Shown: positions 8,718 through 26,883, counted from the stretch's first letter. The stretch: 63,112 nt of DNA from DATHTC01 sp963746805 (GCA_963746805.1 CAVVCQ010000004.1:1-63112), one strand, 5' to 3'. Made by a program: numbers and translations. The notes: generated by a model not told the origin, from the sequence alone.

Positions 8718-9106
8718 TGGCAGCGGTCGACACCATCTTCGAGCAGCTTGGCTCGATGACCGTGCTCGAGCTGGTCGAGCTGAAGAACAAGATCGAGGAG
8801 GAGTGGGGCATCACGGCCGCCGCTCCGGTCGCGGTCGCGGCGGCGGGGGCTGCCCCGGCCGGCGGCGGCGACGGCGGCGCGGCCGTGGAGGAGAAGACCG
8901 CCTTCGACGTCGTGCTCACGGGCGCGGGCGACAAGAAGATCCAGGTGATCAAGGTCGTCCGCGCGATCACGGGGCTCGGCCTCAAGGAGGCGAAGGACCT
9001 CGTCGACGGCGCCCCCGGCACCGTCAAGGAGGGCGTGAACCAGGAGGAGGCCGACTCGATCAAGGCGCAGCTCGAGGAGGCCGGCGCCGGGGTCGAGATC
9101 AAGTAG
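8717..9106 (+). CDS. rplL: 50S ribosomal protein bL12 (L7/L12)
   Basis: A 129-residue stalk protein: N-terminal dimerisation helices (FEQLGSMTVLELVELKNKIEEEWG), an Ala/Gly-rich hinge and the factor-binding domain (EKTAFDVVLTGAGDKKIQVIK, GLGLKEAKDLVD). It recruits EF-G and EF-Tu. Two hairpins follow its stop, so transcription is probably attenuated before rpoB. Confidence 0.97.
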   Translation: MAAVDTIFEQLGSMTVLELVELKNKIEEEWGITAAAPVAVAAAGAAPAGGGDGGAAVEEKTAFDVVLTGAGDKKIQVIKVVRAITGLGLKEAKDLVDGAPGTVKEGVNQEEADSIKAQLEEAGAGVEIK

Positions 9107-9130
9107 CACGGGCTCCACTCGGACGACCGT

Positions 9131-9154
9131 GAGGGCCGCCGTCGCGCGGCCCTC
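9131..9154 (+). terminator. Hairpin after rplL (attenuator or processing site)
   Basis: A perfect 9-bp stem GAGGGCCGC/GCGGCCCTC with a 6-base loop lies 25 bases after the rplL stop. No clear T-run follows, so it may be an attenuator, RNase site or weak terminator that lowers rpoBC expression relative to rplJL. Confidence 0.5.
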
Positions 9155-9254
9155 ACCCGTTCGGGGGTTCTTCGCGCGCACGCCGCATGACCGGGCGTGC
9201 CAGCGGCATCTCTCTAGGTGCCGGTTCCCTCCCGGCACTCGTCACGACGGGAAT

Positions 9255-9288
9255 GGGGCGCCAACGGGCGCCCCTCTTCCGTTCGTTT
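9255..9288 (+). terminator. Rho-independent-like terminator upstream of rpoB
   Basis: An 8-bp stem GGGGCGCC/GGCGCCCC with loop AACG is followed by TCTTCCGTTCGTTT, a moderately T-rich run. It sits just before the possible rpoB promoter elements, as expected for the end of the rplJL transcript. Confidence 0.6.
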
Positions 9289-9298
9289 GCAGGTTCGC

Positions 9299-9369
9299 TA
9301 TACTGACCTGGCCTTCGAGCGGTTGCCGCAGGGGGAACCTTGCGCTAGCGACCGTTCTTGCGCTACCCT
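9299..9369 (+). promoter_or_regulatory. Candidate rpoBC promoter(s)
   Basis: Two possible elements lie between the hairpins and rpoB. One is a -10-like TATACT (9299-9304) preceded by TTCGC, the same context as at rpsL. The other pairs TTGCGC (9340-9345) with TACCCT (9364-9369) at an 18-base spacing. The rest of the 9,107-9,452 gap shows nothing else. Neither is proven. Confidence 0.4.
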
Positions 9370-9452
9370 CCGGGGTTGCGCCGACGTCCCCGCCCGATTT
9401 CGCCTGTCCGCATTTCTCATCGATTCGCCAGTTCCAAGGGAGGCTGTATCTC

Positions 9453-13073
<3,621 letters not shown>

Positions 13074-13115
13074 ACCCGATCACGCACCGAAGGCACAGAA
13101 AGAAGGCGTAGACAC

Positions 13116-17709
<4,594 letters not shown>

Positions 17710-17723
17710 GAGGTGCGTAAGGC

Positions 17724-17751
17724 GGGTCCCGGGGCGCCAACCCCGGGACCC
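17724..17751 (+). terminator. rpoC terminator hairpin
   Basis: A perfect 11-bp stem GGGTCCCGGGG/CCCCGGGACCC with loop CGCCAA starts 15 bases after the rpoC stop. No long T-run follows, as is common in high-GC actinobacteria. Confidence 0.75.
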
Positions 17752-17771
17752 GTCGTGCGTCTCTGCTACCT

Positions 17772-19607
17772 GTGGGGAGGTCGATGAGGAGGCTCGCGCT
17801 CCTGTGCTTCGCGTGCGCGCTGGCGCTCGCGCTCCCCGGTCGTGCGGCGGCCACCCAGCATGGGGGAACCCATGGTTCCCCCATGAGCCCCCTCCTTCAG
17901 GAGCGAGCGGCCATCGGCCAGTGCGGGCTGCCGTCGCCCGGGACGTGGTGGATCGACTTCGCCTCGCTCGACACGGAGCGGGAGCTCTCGCGCGCCGGGG
18001 TGATCGTCGGCGCGTCCACCGGCACGTACCCTGCTCGCCTGCGCGCGGCCGGGGCGAAGACGGTCTACTGGGACATGTACCTCAATCGGCGCGTCGGTCA
18101 GCCCTCGTCGCCGGCCGATCCGGACACGATCGAGGCGCGTGCGAACAGCCTGTTCAACTTCGCCGCGACCCAGAGCGGCTGCGAGAAGCCGGTCATCGCG
18201 CTCAACGAGCTGTTCGGGGCTCACCTCGAGACGCCGTGGACGGCGAGCAACCAGCGCTACCGCGAGAACGTCCTCGCGTTCGTGCGGCAGCTCGCCTCGC
18301 GCGGGGCGCGGCCGTTCCTGCTGATCTCGACCCGCCCCTACACCGGCAGCGACGAGGCGGCAGCCTGGTGGCGCGAGGTCGCGAAGGTCGCCGATCTCGT
18401 GCCGGAGGTCTACTTCGGCGGGCCGTCGCTCTACGCTCAGGGGCCGATCGTGGCCAGCCGCCGGATCCGCGTGGCGATGCGCGACCGCCTCTCGCGCTTC
18501 CTCGCGATCGGGATCCCCGCGTCGCGCCTCGGCGTCGTTCTCGGGTTCCAGACCGGCCGCGGCGCCGGCGGGCGCGAGGGCCTGCAGCCGGACGCGGCCT
18601 GGTACGAGGTGGTCAAGTGGCAGGCGCTCGCCGCGCGACAGATCGTCGCCGAGTACCGCATCGCCTCGGTGTGGTCGTGGGGGTGGGGGACCTACAATCG
18701 CAACGGCGACGACGAGGACAAGCCGAACGCGATGTGCGTCTACCTGTGGACGCGCGCGCCCGGGCTGTGCGACGGCCTCGCCGCCGCCGGGCCGTCCTTC
18801 CGAGCCTCGCGGACGGACGGGCAGATTCGCCTGCCGGCGTCGCGGAAGTGCGGGTTCGTCGGGGGCGGCGGGTTCGACTCCGGCTCGGTCGGCGTCCTGC
18901 AGCAGGTGACGGGCGACCGCAGTCTCGCGCTCACGATCCTGCTCGCGCGCACCGCCGAGTCGCGCGCGGCCGTCGTCCCGTACTCGCGTGTCCTCGCGGC
19001 GGAGCGGGCGGTGATCGCGTCGCGCTTCGGCGGCAGCGCCGGGGCGTACCGGGCCGCGCTGGGCGCCGCGAAGGCGAGCGTCGCCGTGGCACGTGCGGCG
19101 CTCGCCGACGAGCTGCGGCGGCTCGCGCTCGAGCGGACGATGAGAGCCCGCAGCCCCGCCTCGAGCGAGGTCTCGACCTTCTACCTGTCCTACCCCGACC
19201 TGCTCACCCGCGCCGTCCGGGCGAAGCCCGCGCCGTGGTGGCTCGGGTACAGGACGTCCGGCCTCGCGATCGCCTCCGTCGCGCCCGAGGAGGTCTTCAC
19301 GCTCCCCGCGGGTCGGGCCTCACGGCTTCGTGCGCTCGACGGGACGTACACCGTGACGGCGAGCGGGGAGGCCCAGCCGCTCGGCTCGGTGCCGCTGGCG
19401 CAGGCGCGGCCCGCGATCGCGGAGGCGCTGCGGGCGTTCGCGCGCCGGGCCGCGTTCGAAGCCTGGTCGACGGCCCGGCAGGAGACCCTGATGAAGACGA
19501 TCGTCTGTACGCGCGACGAGCTGCCGTCGCCGGGCGCGGTGCGGCTCGCGGGCTTCCTGCCGTTCCTCAGCCTCACGGCCGGTGTCTCGGGCGCCGCGGC
19601 GCGCTAG
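17772..19607 (+). CDS. Unknown secreted protein between rpoC and rpsL
   Basis: A 611-residue protein, TTG/GTG-free start at about 17,784 (MRRLALLCFACALALALPG), with a clear signal peptide cleaved near AAA-TQ. Residues ~50-330 alternate strands and helices with GVIVGASTG, KTVYWDMYLN, FLLISTRPYTG, PEVYFGG and ASVWSWGWGTYN, which resembles a TIM-barrel glycoside-hydrolase-like fold. Residues ~390-600 are helical with a beta-rich TLPAGRASRLRALDGTYTV segment, reminiscent of SurA-type chaperone/peptidyl-prolyl regions. Both fold guesses are inference and I do not recognise a named family. It lies between a strong terminator and the rpsL promoter region, so it may be expressed separately. A 12-bp palindrome is inserted in frame just after the signal peptide. 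Confidence 0.7.
   Translation: MGRSMRRLALLCFACALALALPGRAAATQHGGTHGSPMSPLLQERAAIGQCGLPSPGTWWIDFASLDTERELSRAGVIVGASTGTYPARLRAAGAKTVYWDMYLNRRVGQPSSPADPDTIEARANSLFNFAATQSGCEKPVIALNELFGAHLETPWTASNQRYRENVLAFVRQLASRGARPFLLISTRPYTGSDEAAAWWREVAKVADLVPEVYFGGPSLYAQGPIVASRRIRVAMRDRLSRFLAIGIPASRLGVVLGFQTGRGAGGREGLQPDAAWYEVVKWQALAARQIVAEYRIASVWSWGWGTYNRNGDDEDKPNAMCVYLWTRAPGLCDGLAAAGPSFRASRTDGQIRLPASRKCGFVGGGGFDSGSVGVLQQVTGDRSLALTILLARTAESRAAVVPYSRVLAAERAVIASRFGGSAGAYRAALGAAKASVAVARAALADELRRLALERTMRARSPASSEVSTFYLSYPDLLTRAVRAKPAPWWLGYRTSGLAIASVAPEEVFTLPAGRASRLRALDGTYTVTASGEAQPLGSVPLAQARPAIAEALRAFARRAAFEAWSTARQETLMKTIVCTRDELPSPGAVRLAGFLPFLSLTAGVSGAAAR
17859..17885. repeat. Perfect 12-bp palindrome inside a coding region
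   Basis: CATGGGGGAACC, spacer CAT, GGTTCCCCCATG. It falls at the codons just after the signal peptide and adds a Gly/His/Ser-rich peptide (THGSPM) in frame. A stem this perfect is unlikely by chance and may be a mobile palindromic repeat. Confidence 0.7.
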
Positions 19608-19621
19608 GAACCGCACAAACC

Positions 19622-19638
19622 CGGGCCGAATTGGCCCG
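19622..19638 (+). terminator. Short hairpin after the secreted-protein gene
   Basis: Stem CGGGCC/GGCCCG with loop GAATT, 14 bases after the stop and 10 bases ahead of the rpsL promoter. It probably ends the preceding transcript, although the tail is not T-rich. Confidence 0.5.
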
Positions 19639-19647
19639 TGCAGGCGT

Positions 19648-19676
19648 TTGCAGCCTGTCACGAGCTTCGCTACCAT
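19648..19676 (+). promoter_or_regulatory. Candidate str operon promoter
   Basis: TTGCAG (19648-19653) and TACCAT (19671-19676) are separated by 17 bases, close to the housekeeping sigma consensus. TTCGC precedes the -10 as at the rpoB candidate. It would drive rpsL-rpsG-fusA-tuf and possibly the S10 block. Confidence 0.6.
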
Positions 19677-19763
19677 GCACCGGCTCGGTCGGCAGGGGCC
19701 GTCCCCCGCTGGCCGTTGTTCTGTGAACGCAGTTCAGACAGACCTCGCTCAGGAGACGCATCA

Positions 19764-20135
19764 GTGCCGACCGTGAACCAGCTCGTCCGCAAGGGCCGGA
19801 AGTCGCCCCAGGCGAAGACCAAGACCCCTGCGCTCGATGGGGCCCCGCAGAAGCGGGGCGTCTGCACGCGCGTCTACACGACGACCCCGAAGAAGCCGAA
19901 CTCGGCGCTCCGGAAGGTCGCGCGTGTGCGCCTGACGAACTCGAACGAGGTCACCTCCTACATCCCGGGCGAGGGCCACAACCTGCAGGAGCACTCCGTC
20001 GTGCTCATCCGCGGCGGCCGCGTCAAGGACCTGCCGGGCGTCCGCTACAAGGTCATCCGCGCGGCGCTCGACACGTCGGGTGTCGCGGACCGCAAGCAGG
20101 GGCGCTCGAAGTACGGCGCGAAGCGGGGCGCGTAG
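19764..20135 (+). CDS. rpsL: 30S ribosomal protein uS12
   Basis: A 123-residue uS12 from GTG 19764 (PTVNQLVRKGRK). The decoding-centre loops TPKKPNSALRK and GEGHNLQEHS are present; Lys in TPKKPNS and in GRVKDLPGVRY are the wild-type streptomycin-sensitive residues. It stabilises codon-anticodon pairing. rpsG follows three bases later. Confidence 0.97.
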   Translation: MPTVNQLVRKGRKSPQAKTKTPALDGAPQKRGVCTRVYTTTPKKPNSALRKVARVRLTNSNEVTSYIPGEGHNLQEHSVVLIRGGRVKDLPGVRYKVIRAALDTSGVADRKQGRSKYGAKRGA

Positions 20136-20138
20136 CCG

Positions 20139-20609
20139 ATGCCGCGCCGCGCCGAGATCACTCCGCGTCCCGTCGTGTCCGATCCGGTCCACGGGTCGCA
20201 GCTCGTCACCCAGCTGACGAACCGGGTCATGGTCGGCGGGAAGAAGAGCCTCGCCGAGAAGATCGTGTACGACGCGCTGGCGATCGCCGCCGAGCGCACG
20301 GGCCGCCCGCCCGTCGAGGTGCTGGAGCAGGCCGTGAAGACGGTCACGCCGGTGCTCGAGGTCCGCTCCCGCCGCGTCGGCGGCGCGAACTACCAGGTGC
20401 CGGTCGAGGTGCCGCAGCGGCGCGCGCGCACGCTCGCGCTGCGCTGGATCATCACCTTCGCGCGCGACCGCCGGGAGAAGGGCATGCCCGCGAAGCTCGC
20501 CGGCGAGCTCATGGACGCGCTCAACCAGCAGGGCGGCGCGTTCAAGAAGAAGGACGACATGTACCGGATGGCGCAGGCCAACAAGGCCTTCGCGCACTAC
20601 CGCTGGTAA
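20139..20609 (+). CDS. rpsG: 30S ribosomal protein uS7
   Basis: A 156-residue uS7 of normal length with VSQLTNRVMVGGKKSLAEKIVY-like N terminus (LVTQLTNRVMVGGKKSLAEK) and YQVPVEVPQRRARTLALRW. It nucleates the 30S head and contacts E-site tRNA. In enteric bacteria S7 also represses this operon; no such site was identified here. Confidence 0.97.
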   Translation: MPRRAEITPRPVVSDPVHGSQLVTQLTNRVMVGGKKSLAEKIVYDALAIAAERTGRPPVEVLEQAVKTVTPVLEVRSRRVGGANYQVPVEVPQRRARTLALRWIITFARDRREKGMPAKLAGELMDALNQQGGAFKKKDDMYRMAQANKAFAHYRW

Positions 20610-20624
20610 GGGGATAGAGAAGCT

Positions 20625-22719
20625 TTGGCCACCACGCAAGCAGCCGTCGCGCTCGAGCACGTCCGCAACATCGGGATCATGGCCCACATCGACGCGGGCA
20701 AGACCACGACGACGGAGCGCATCCTCTACTACACGGGCCGCACCCACAAGATGGGCGAGGTCCACGAGGGTGCCGCGACCATGGACTGGATGGCGCAGGA
20801 GCAGGAGCGCGGCATCACGATCACGTCGGCCGCGACCACCGCGTCCTGGCGCGACCACCGCATCAACATTATCGATACGCCCGGGCACGTGGACTTCACG
20901 GTCGAGGTCGAGCGGAGCCTGCGCGTCCTCGACGGCGCCGTCGCCGTCTTCGACTCGGTCGCCGGCGTGCAGCCGCAGTCCGAGACCGTCTGGCGCCAGG
21001 CCGACAAGTACAAGGTCCCGCGGATCGCGTTCATCAACAAGATGGACCGCACCGGCGCCGACTACTTCGCCGCCGTGCAGTCGATGCGCGACCGCCTCGC
21101 CGCGAACACGGTGCCGATCCAGATCCCGGTCGGCCAGGAGGAGCACCACCGCGGCGTGGTCGACCTCGTCGAGATGCGCGCGATCACCTACGCCGACGAC
21201 CTCGGCACCAAGATGGACATCGGGGAGATCCCGGCCGAGCTCGCCGAGCAGGCGCAGGAGTACCACCACCAGCTCATCGACGCGATCGCCGAGTACGACG
21301 ACGAGCTCACCGAGACGTACCTGACGGACGAGTCCCTCGTCACGCCCGAGATGATCAAGCGCGCGCTCCGCGACGGCGACCCTCGCCGACGCGATCACGC
21401 CCGTGCTGCTCGGCTCGGCGTTCAAGAACAAGGGCGTGCAGCCGCTCCTCGACGCGGTCATCGACTACCTGCCGAGCCCGCTCGACGTGCCGGCGATCCA
21501 GGGCCTCGACCCGAAGACCGAGGCAGAGCTGACGCGCGAGGCGTCGCCGGAGGCGCCGTTCTCCGCGCTCGCGTTCAAGGTCATGTCCGACCCGTTCGTC
21601 GGCAAGCTGACGTACTTCCGGGTCTACTCCGGCACGCTCAAGGCCGGCGACCGGGTGCTGAACACGACGAACGGCAAGACCGAGCGCATCGGCCGCATCC
21701 TCCAGATGCACGCGAACCACCGCGAGGAGCGCGAGGAGATCGCCGCGGGCGAGATCGCGGCCGGGGTCGGGCTCAAGCAGACGACGACGGGCGACACGCT
21801 CGCCACCGACAGCGCGCCGATCGTGCTCGAGTCCATGACCTTCCCCGAGCCCGTCATCCACGTGGCGATCGAGCCGAAGACGAAGGGCGACCAGGACAAG
21901 CTGGGCACGGGCCTCGCCCGCCTGGCCGAGGAGGATCCGACGTTCCGCGTCTCGAGCGACGAGGAGACGGGGCAGACGCTCATCGCCGGGATGGGCGAGC
22001 TGCACCTCGAGATCATCGTCGACCGCCTCATGCGCGAGTTCAAGGTCGACGCCAACGTCGGCCGCCCCCAGGTGGCGTACCGCGAGACGGTGTCGAAGCC
22101 GGCCGAGAAGGTGCAGGGCAAGTTCGTGCGCCAGACGGGCGGCTCGGGCCAGTACGGCGACGCCGTCATCAACCTCATCCCGCAGGCGCCGGGCGCCGGC
22201 TACGTGTTCGAGGACAAGATCGTCGGCGGGAAGATCCCGCGCGAGTACATCAAGCCGATCGACGAGGGAATCCAGGAGGCGATGAGCTCCGGCGTCCTCG
22301 CGGGCTACCCGGTCGTCGACGTCAAGGTCGAGCTCATCGACGGCTCGTACCACGACGTCGACTCCTCGGAGCGCGCGTTCAAGATCGCCGGCTCCATGGC
22401 GTTCAAGGAGGCGATGAAGCGCGCGAAGCCGAAGCTGCTCGAGCCGACCATGGCGGTCGAGGTCGTGACCCCCGAGGAGTTCCTCGGCGACGTCATGGGC
22501 AACCTCAACAGCCGCCGCGGCCGCATCGAGGAGATGCAGCCGATGGGGAACGCGACCACGGTCAAGGCGAGCGTGCCGCTCTCGGAGATGTTCGGCTACG
22601 CCACCGACCTGCGGTCGATGACGCAGGGTCGCGCCACGTTCACGATGCAGTTCGACCGTTACGAGGACGTCCCGCAGAGCATCGCCGCGGAGATCGTCGA
22701 CTCCAATACGGGCTCGTAG
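20625..22719 (+). CDS. fusA: Elongation factor G (one frameshift)
   Basis: EF-G from TTG 20625, preceded by AGGGGATAGAG. G1 is AHIDAGKTTTTERILYYTG, G3 DTPGHVDF and G4 NKMDRTGADY. The frame breaks at about 21,377 (GACGGCGACCC for GACGGCGCGACCC) within ALRDG(A)TLADAITPV, then continues correctly through domains II-V (GGSGQYGDAVI, GRIEEMQPMGN). Restored length is about 698 residues, as usual. It translocates tRNA-mRNA. tuf begins 20 bases later. Confidence 0.95.
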
Positions 22720-22739
22720 AGAAAGGATCAGAGAAGAAG

Positions 22740-23933
<1,194 letters not shown>

Positions 23934-23973
23934 GACGGCCTCGGCCGCCTCGGACACAGGAAAGGGAGCCCCG

Positions 23974-24282
23974 GTGCCTCAGCAGAAGATCCGTATCCGC
24001 CTCAAGGGATACGACCACACCCAGCTCGACCGGTCGGCGCAGTCGATCGTCGAGACTGCTCAGCGCACCGGGGCGACCATCACCGGTCCCGTGCCGCTGC
24101 CGACGGAGAAGAACGTGTACACGGTCATCCGCTCGCCCTTCAAGGACAAGGACAGCCGTGAGCACTTCGAGATCCGGACGCACAAGCGGCTGATCGACAT
24201 CCACTCGCCGACGCCGAAGACGGTCGACTCGCTGATGCGGCTCGACCTCCCGGCCGGCATCGACATCGAGATCAAGCTTTGA
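23974..24282 (+). CDS. rpsJ: 30S ribosomal protein uS10
   Basis: A 102-residue uS10 from GTG 23974 behind AAAGGGAG. RIRLKGYDHTQLDRS, GPVPLPTEKNVYTVIRSP and the extended loop RTHKRLIDIHSPTPKT identify it. Besides its place in the 30S head it links NusG to the ribosome. It is followed by an unusual 166-base non-coding stretch. Confidence 0.97.
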   Translation: MPQQKIRIRLKGYDHTQLDRSAQSIVETAQRTGATITGPVPLPTEKNVYTVIRSPFKDKDSREHFEIRTHKRLIDIHSPTPKTVDSLMRLDLPAGIDIEIKL

Positions 24283-24448
24283 TGGTCACCGCCAACGACA
24301 CAGCTCGCGCCCGCGTAGCGGCTGCAACGCGTCGCATCGCGGCGTCCTCGGGTGCGCCCGTAGCCTCCGGCTACGAACGCACCCTGCGTCCTTGCGCTGC
24401 TCGCGTTTCGCCGTCCGCGCGCACGATCTGCGTCGCCGGAGGTGACCG
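24283..24448. repeat. Non-coding insert with composite hairpin between rpsJ and rplC
   Basis: No plausible gene lies in this gap within an otherwise gap-free operon. It contains a composite hairpin at 24351-24383: GGTGCG/CGCACC outside, a 3x3 internal loop, then GTAGCC-TCC-GGCTAC. The last bases (GCCGGAGGTGACCG) give the rplC ribosome binding site. It may be a structured regulatory leader or a palindromic repeat insertion. Confidence 0.55.
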
Positions 24449-25078
24449 ATGAAGGCGATCCTCGGCAGGAAGCTCGGCATGACGCAGATCTTCGACACGG
24501 AGACCGGCAAGGTCACGCCCGTGACGGTCATCGAGGCGGGGCCGTGCCCGGTCGTCGCCGTGCGTACCGCCGACGCCGACGGCTACGACGCCGTGCAGCT
24601 CGCGTTCGAGCCGGTTGCCGAGCGGAAGCTCTCGAAGGGCGAGCTCGGGCATCTGCAGACGGCCGACGTCGCGCCGCACCGGCATCTCGTCGAGTTCCGC
24701 GGCCGCGGGCTCGAGACGCCGATCGGCGAGTCGGTCACCGTCGAGCTGTTCCAGGTCGGCGACCGCGTCAAGGTCGCGGGGACCGGGATCGGCAAGGGCT
24801 TCGCCGGCACGATCAAGCGCCACAACTTCAAGAGCGGCCCCAAGTCCCACGGCTCGCACAACGTCCGCAAGCCGGGCTCGATCGGTGCCTCGGCGACGCC
24901 CTCGCGCGTGTTCAAGGGGATGCGCATGGCCGGCCGGATGGGCGGCAAGCGGGTCACGCAGCTCGGCCTCGTCGTCCACGACGTCGACCCGGAGCGCAAC
25001 CTGCTGCTCGTCAAGGGCGCCGTCCCGGGCCCGAAGAACGGGCTCGTCGAGATCCGGGAGGACGCGAACCGTGGCTAG
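24449..25078 (+). CDS. rplC: 50S ribosomal protein uL3
   Basis: A 209-residue uL3 from ATG 24449 behind GGAGGTGA. MKAILGRKLGMTQIF and the peptidyl-transferase-reaching loop (SHGSHNVRKPGSIGASATPSR-type segment) followed by GRMGGKRVTQLGL are intact. It nucleates 50S assembly. Its stop overlaps the rplD start by eight bases. Confidence 0.97.
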   Translation: MKAILGRKLGMTQIFDTETGKVTPVTVIEAGPCPVVAVRTADADGYDAVQLAFEPVAERKLSKGELGHLQTADVAPHRHLVEFRGRGLETPIGESVTVELFQVGDRVKVAGTGIGKGFAGTIKRHNFKSGPKSHGSHNVRKPGSIGASATPSRVFKGMRMAGRMGGKRVTQLGLVVHDVDPERNLLLVKGAVPGPKNGLVEIREDANRG

Positions 25079-25751
25079 CCCGAAGGCCCCCGTCATCGGC
25101 GGCACGAAGCAGGACGTCTCGCTCGACGAGGCGATCTTCGGCGCCGAGCTCAGGCCGCACCTCGTCCACGAGACGGTGCGCGCCGAGCTGAACGCGCGCC
25201 GGGCCGGCACGCGCGGCGCCAAATCGCGCGGGCTCGTCTCGGGCGGCCGCGCCAAGCCGTGGCGCCAGAAGGGCACGGGCCGCGCCCGCGCCGGCACGAC
25301 GCGCGCGCCTCAGTTCACGGGCGGCGGCTCCGCGTTCCCGCCCGTCATGCGCGGCTTCGAGGTGAAGGTCAACCGCAAGGCGCGCCGCGCCGCGCTGAAG
25401 AGCGCCCTCTCGGCGCACGCGCAAGCCGGCAGCCTCGGGATCGTCGACGGCGCGACCTTCGACGCACCCTCGACCAAGGGCGCCCTCGAGCTCCTCGCAG
25501 GCTGGGGCAAGGAGACGCCGATCCTCGTCGTCGCGACCGAGGCCGAGGAGACGCTCGTCAAGTCGTTCCGCAACCTCGACCGGGTGCTGGTGACGGTGCC
25601 CGAGGAGCTCGAGGTCGCCGAGTTGGTGTGGGCGCGCTCGCTGCTCGTGACGCAGGCGGCCCTGCCGCTGGTCGAGGCGCGCGCCGTCGGCCGCAAGCAG
25701 GGACGCGAGGGCGACGCGGAGGAGGGGACGGCGTCGAACGTCGAGGTCTAG
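25071..25751 (+). CDS. rplD: 50S ribosomal protein uL4
   Basis: A 226-residue uL4 from GTG 25071 (overlapping rplC). The exit-tunnel loop RGLVSGGRAKPWRQKGTGRARAG is cut here to its key part, GRAKPWRQKGTGRARAG, and GGSAFPP, FEVKVNRKARRAAL follow. A short acidic C-terminal tail (GDAEEGTASNVEV) is added. It lines the nascent-chain tunnel and in enterics represses the S10 operon; no evidence for that here. Confidence 0.95.
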   Translation: MASPKAPVIGGTKQDVSLDEAIFGAELRPHLVHETVRAELNARRAGTRGAKSRGLVSGGRAKPWRQKGTGRARAGTTRAPQFTGGGSAFPPVMRGFEVKVNRKARRAALKSALSAHAQAGSLGIVDGATFDAPSTKGALELLAGWGKETPILVVATEAEETLVKSFRNLDRVLVTVPEELEVAELVWARSLLVTQAALPLVEARAVGRKQGREGDAEEGTASNVEV

Positions 25752-25765
25752 CTCACCCCAACGAG

Positions 25766-26041
25766 GTGCTCCTCGCTCCGGTCGTGTCGGAGAAGAGCTA
25801 CAGCCTCATCACCGATCGCAAGTACACGTTCAAGGTCCACCGCGACGCGCACAAGACGCAGGTCCGCCAGGCGGTCGAGCAGCTCTTCGACGTGAACGTC
25901 GAGAAGGTCGCGATCCTCAAGGTGCAGGCGAAGCCGAAGCGGCGCGGCCTCTCCAAGGGCACGCGGCCCGGCTGGAAGAAGGCGATCGTGCAGGTGCGCG
26001 AGGGCCAGACCATCGACATCTTCGAGGGGGCGCAGGTCTAG
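25766..26041 (+). CDS. rplW: 50S ribosomal protein uL23
   Basis: A 91-residue uL23 read from GTG 25766 (VLLAPVVSEKSYSLITDRKY, then VEQLFDVNVEKVAILKVQAKPKRRG, each a family motif). It forms the exit-site docking platform for trigger factor and SRP. Homology suggests a few residues (AHPNE) precede the GTG, but no start codon is in frame between them and the rplD stop. Three bases (GTG) may be missing at 25,751-25,754, where neighbours show TAGTG. TAG overlaps the rplB GTG. Confidence 0.93.
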   Translation: MLLAPVVSEKSYSLITDRKYTFKVHRDAHKTQVRQAVEQLFDVNVEKVAILKVQAKPKRRGLSKGTRPGWKKAIVQVREGQTIDIFEGAQV

Positions 26042-26883
26042 TGGCGATCCGCAGGTACAAGCCGACGAGCCCCGGCCGGCGCTTCATGTCGGTGTCCACC
26101 TTCGAGGAGGTCACGAAGGACCGGCCCGAGAAGTCGCTGACCGAGAAGCTCACGAAGAAGGGCGGCCGCAACAACAACGGCCGGATCACGACGCGCCACC
26201 AGGGCGGCGGCCACAAGCGCCGCTACCGGATCGTCGACTTCAAGCGCCTCAAGGACGGCGTCCCGGCGAAGGTCGCCGCGATCGAGTACGACCCGAACCG
26301 GTCGGCCCGGATCGCGCTCCTCCACTACGCCGACGGCGCGAAGAGCTACATCATCGCGCCGGCACGGCTCGCGGTCGGAGCGACCGTCGAGTCCGGCCCG
26401 GGCGCGGACATCAAGCCCGGCAACGCGCTGCCGCTCGCGAACATCCCGACCGGCACGATGGTGCACGCCGTCGAGCTCAAGCCCGGCCAGGGCGCGAAGA
26501 TGGCGCGCAGCGCGGGCGCGAGCGTCCAGCTCGTCGCGAAGGACGCGCCGTACGCCGTGCTCCGGCTCCCGTCCGGCGAGCTCCGCCGCGTGCCGCTAAC
26601 CTGTCGCGCGACGGTCGGTCAGGTCGGCAACGTCGACCACGAGAACGTCACGGGCGGCAAGGCCGGACGCTCCCGGTGGAAGGGGAAGCGGCCGGCGGTG
26701 CGCGGCTCCGCGATGAACCCGGTCGACCACCCGCACGGTGGCGGCGAGGGCAAGTCGAAGGGCGGCCGTCACCCCGTCACCCCGTGGGGCGTGCCCACGC
26801 TCGGCAAGCGCACGCGCCGCAAGCACAAGGAATCGGACAAGCTGATCGTTCGCGGCCGTCGCCGCGGGAAGGACAAGCGTTGA
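26041..26883 (+). CDS. rplB: 50S ribosomal protein uL2
   Basis: A 280-residue uL2 from GTG 26041 (TAGTG overlap with rplW). RRYKPTSPGRRFMS, GRITTRHQGGGHKRRYRIVDF and the catalytic-centre segment MNPVDHPHGGGEG with its essential His are intact. It is needed for subunit joining and peptidyl transfer. The rpsS TTG begins inside its last codons. Confidence 0.97.
   Translation: MAIRRYKPTSPGRRFMSVSTFEEVTKDRPEKSLTEKLTKKGGRNNNGRITTRHQGGGHKRRYRIVDFKRLKDGVPAKVAAIEYDPNRSARIALLHYADGAKSYIIAPARLAVGATVESGPGADIKPGNALPLANIPTGTMVHAVELKPGQGAKMARSAGASVQLVAKDAPYAVLRLPSGELRRVPLTCRATVGQVGNVDHENVTGGKAGRSRWKGKRPAVRGSAMNPVDHPHGGGEGKSKGGRHPVTPWGVPTLGKRTRRKHKESDKLIVRGRRRGKDKR

Noticed and set aside
9129..9452. 108-residue N-terminal extension of RpoB
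   Set aside because: This covers the terminator and promoter region and has no homology; TTG 9453 has a good ribosome binding site.
19761..21461. A 566-residue leftward frame across rpsL-rpsG-fusA
   Set aside because: Antisense shadow of three conserved genes; same low-complexity composition as other shadows.
24371..25297. A 308-residue leftward frame over rplC
   Set aside because: Antisense shadow with no family pattern; rplC and rplD explain the sequence.
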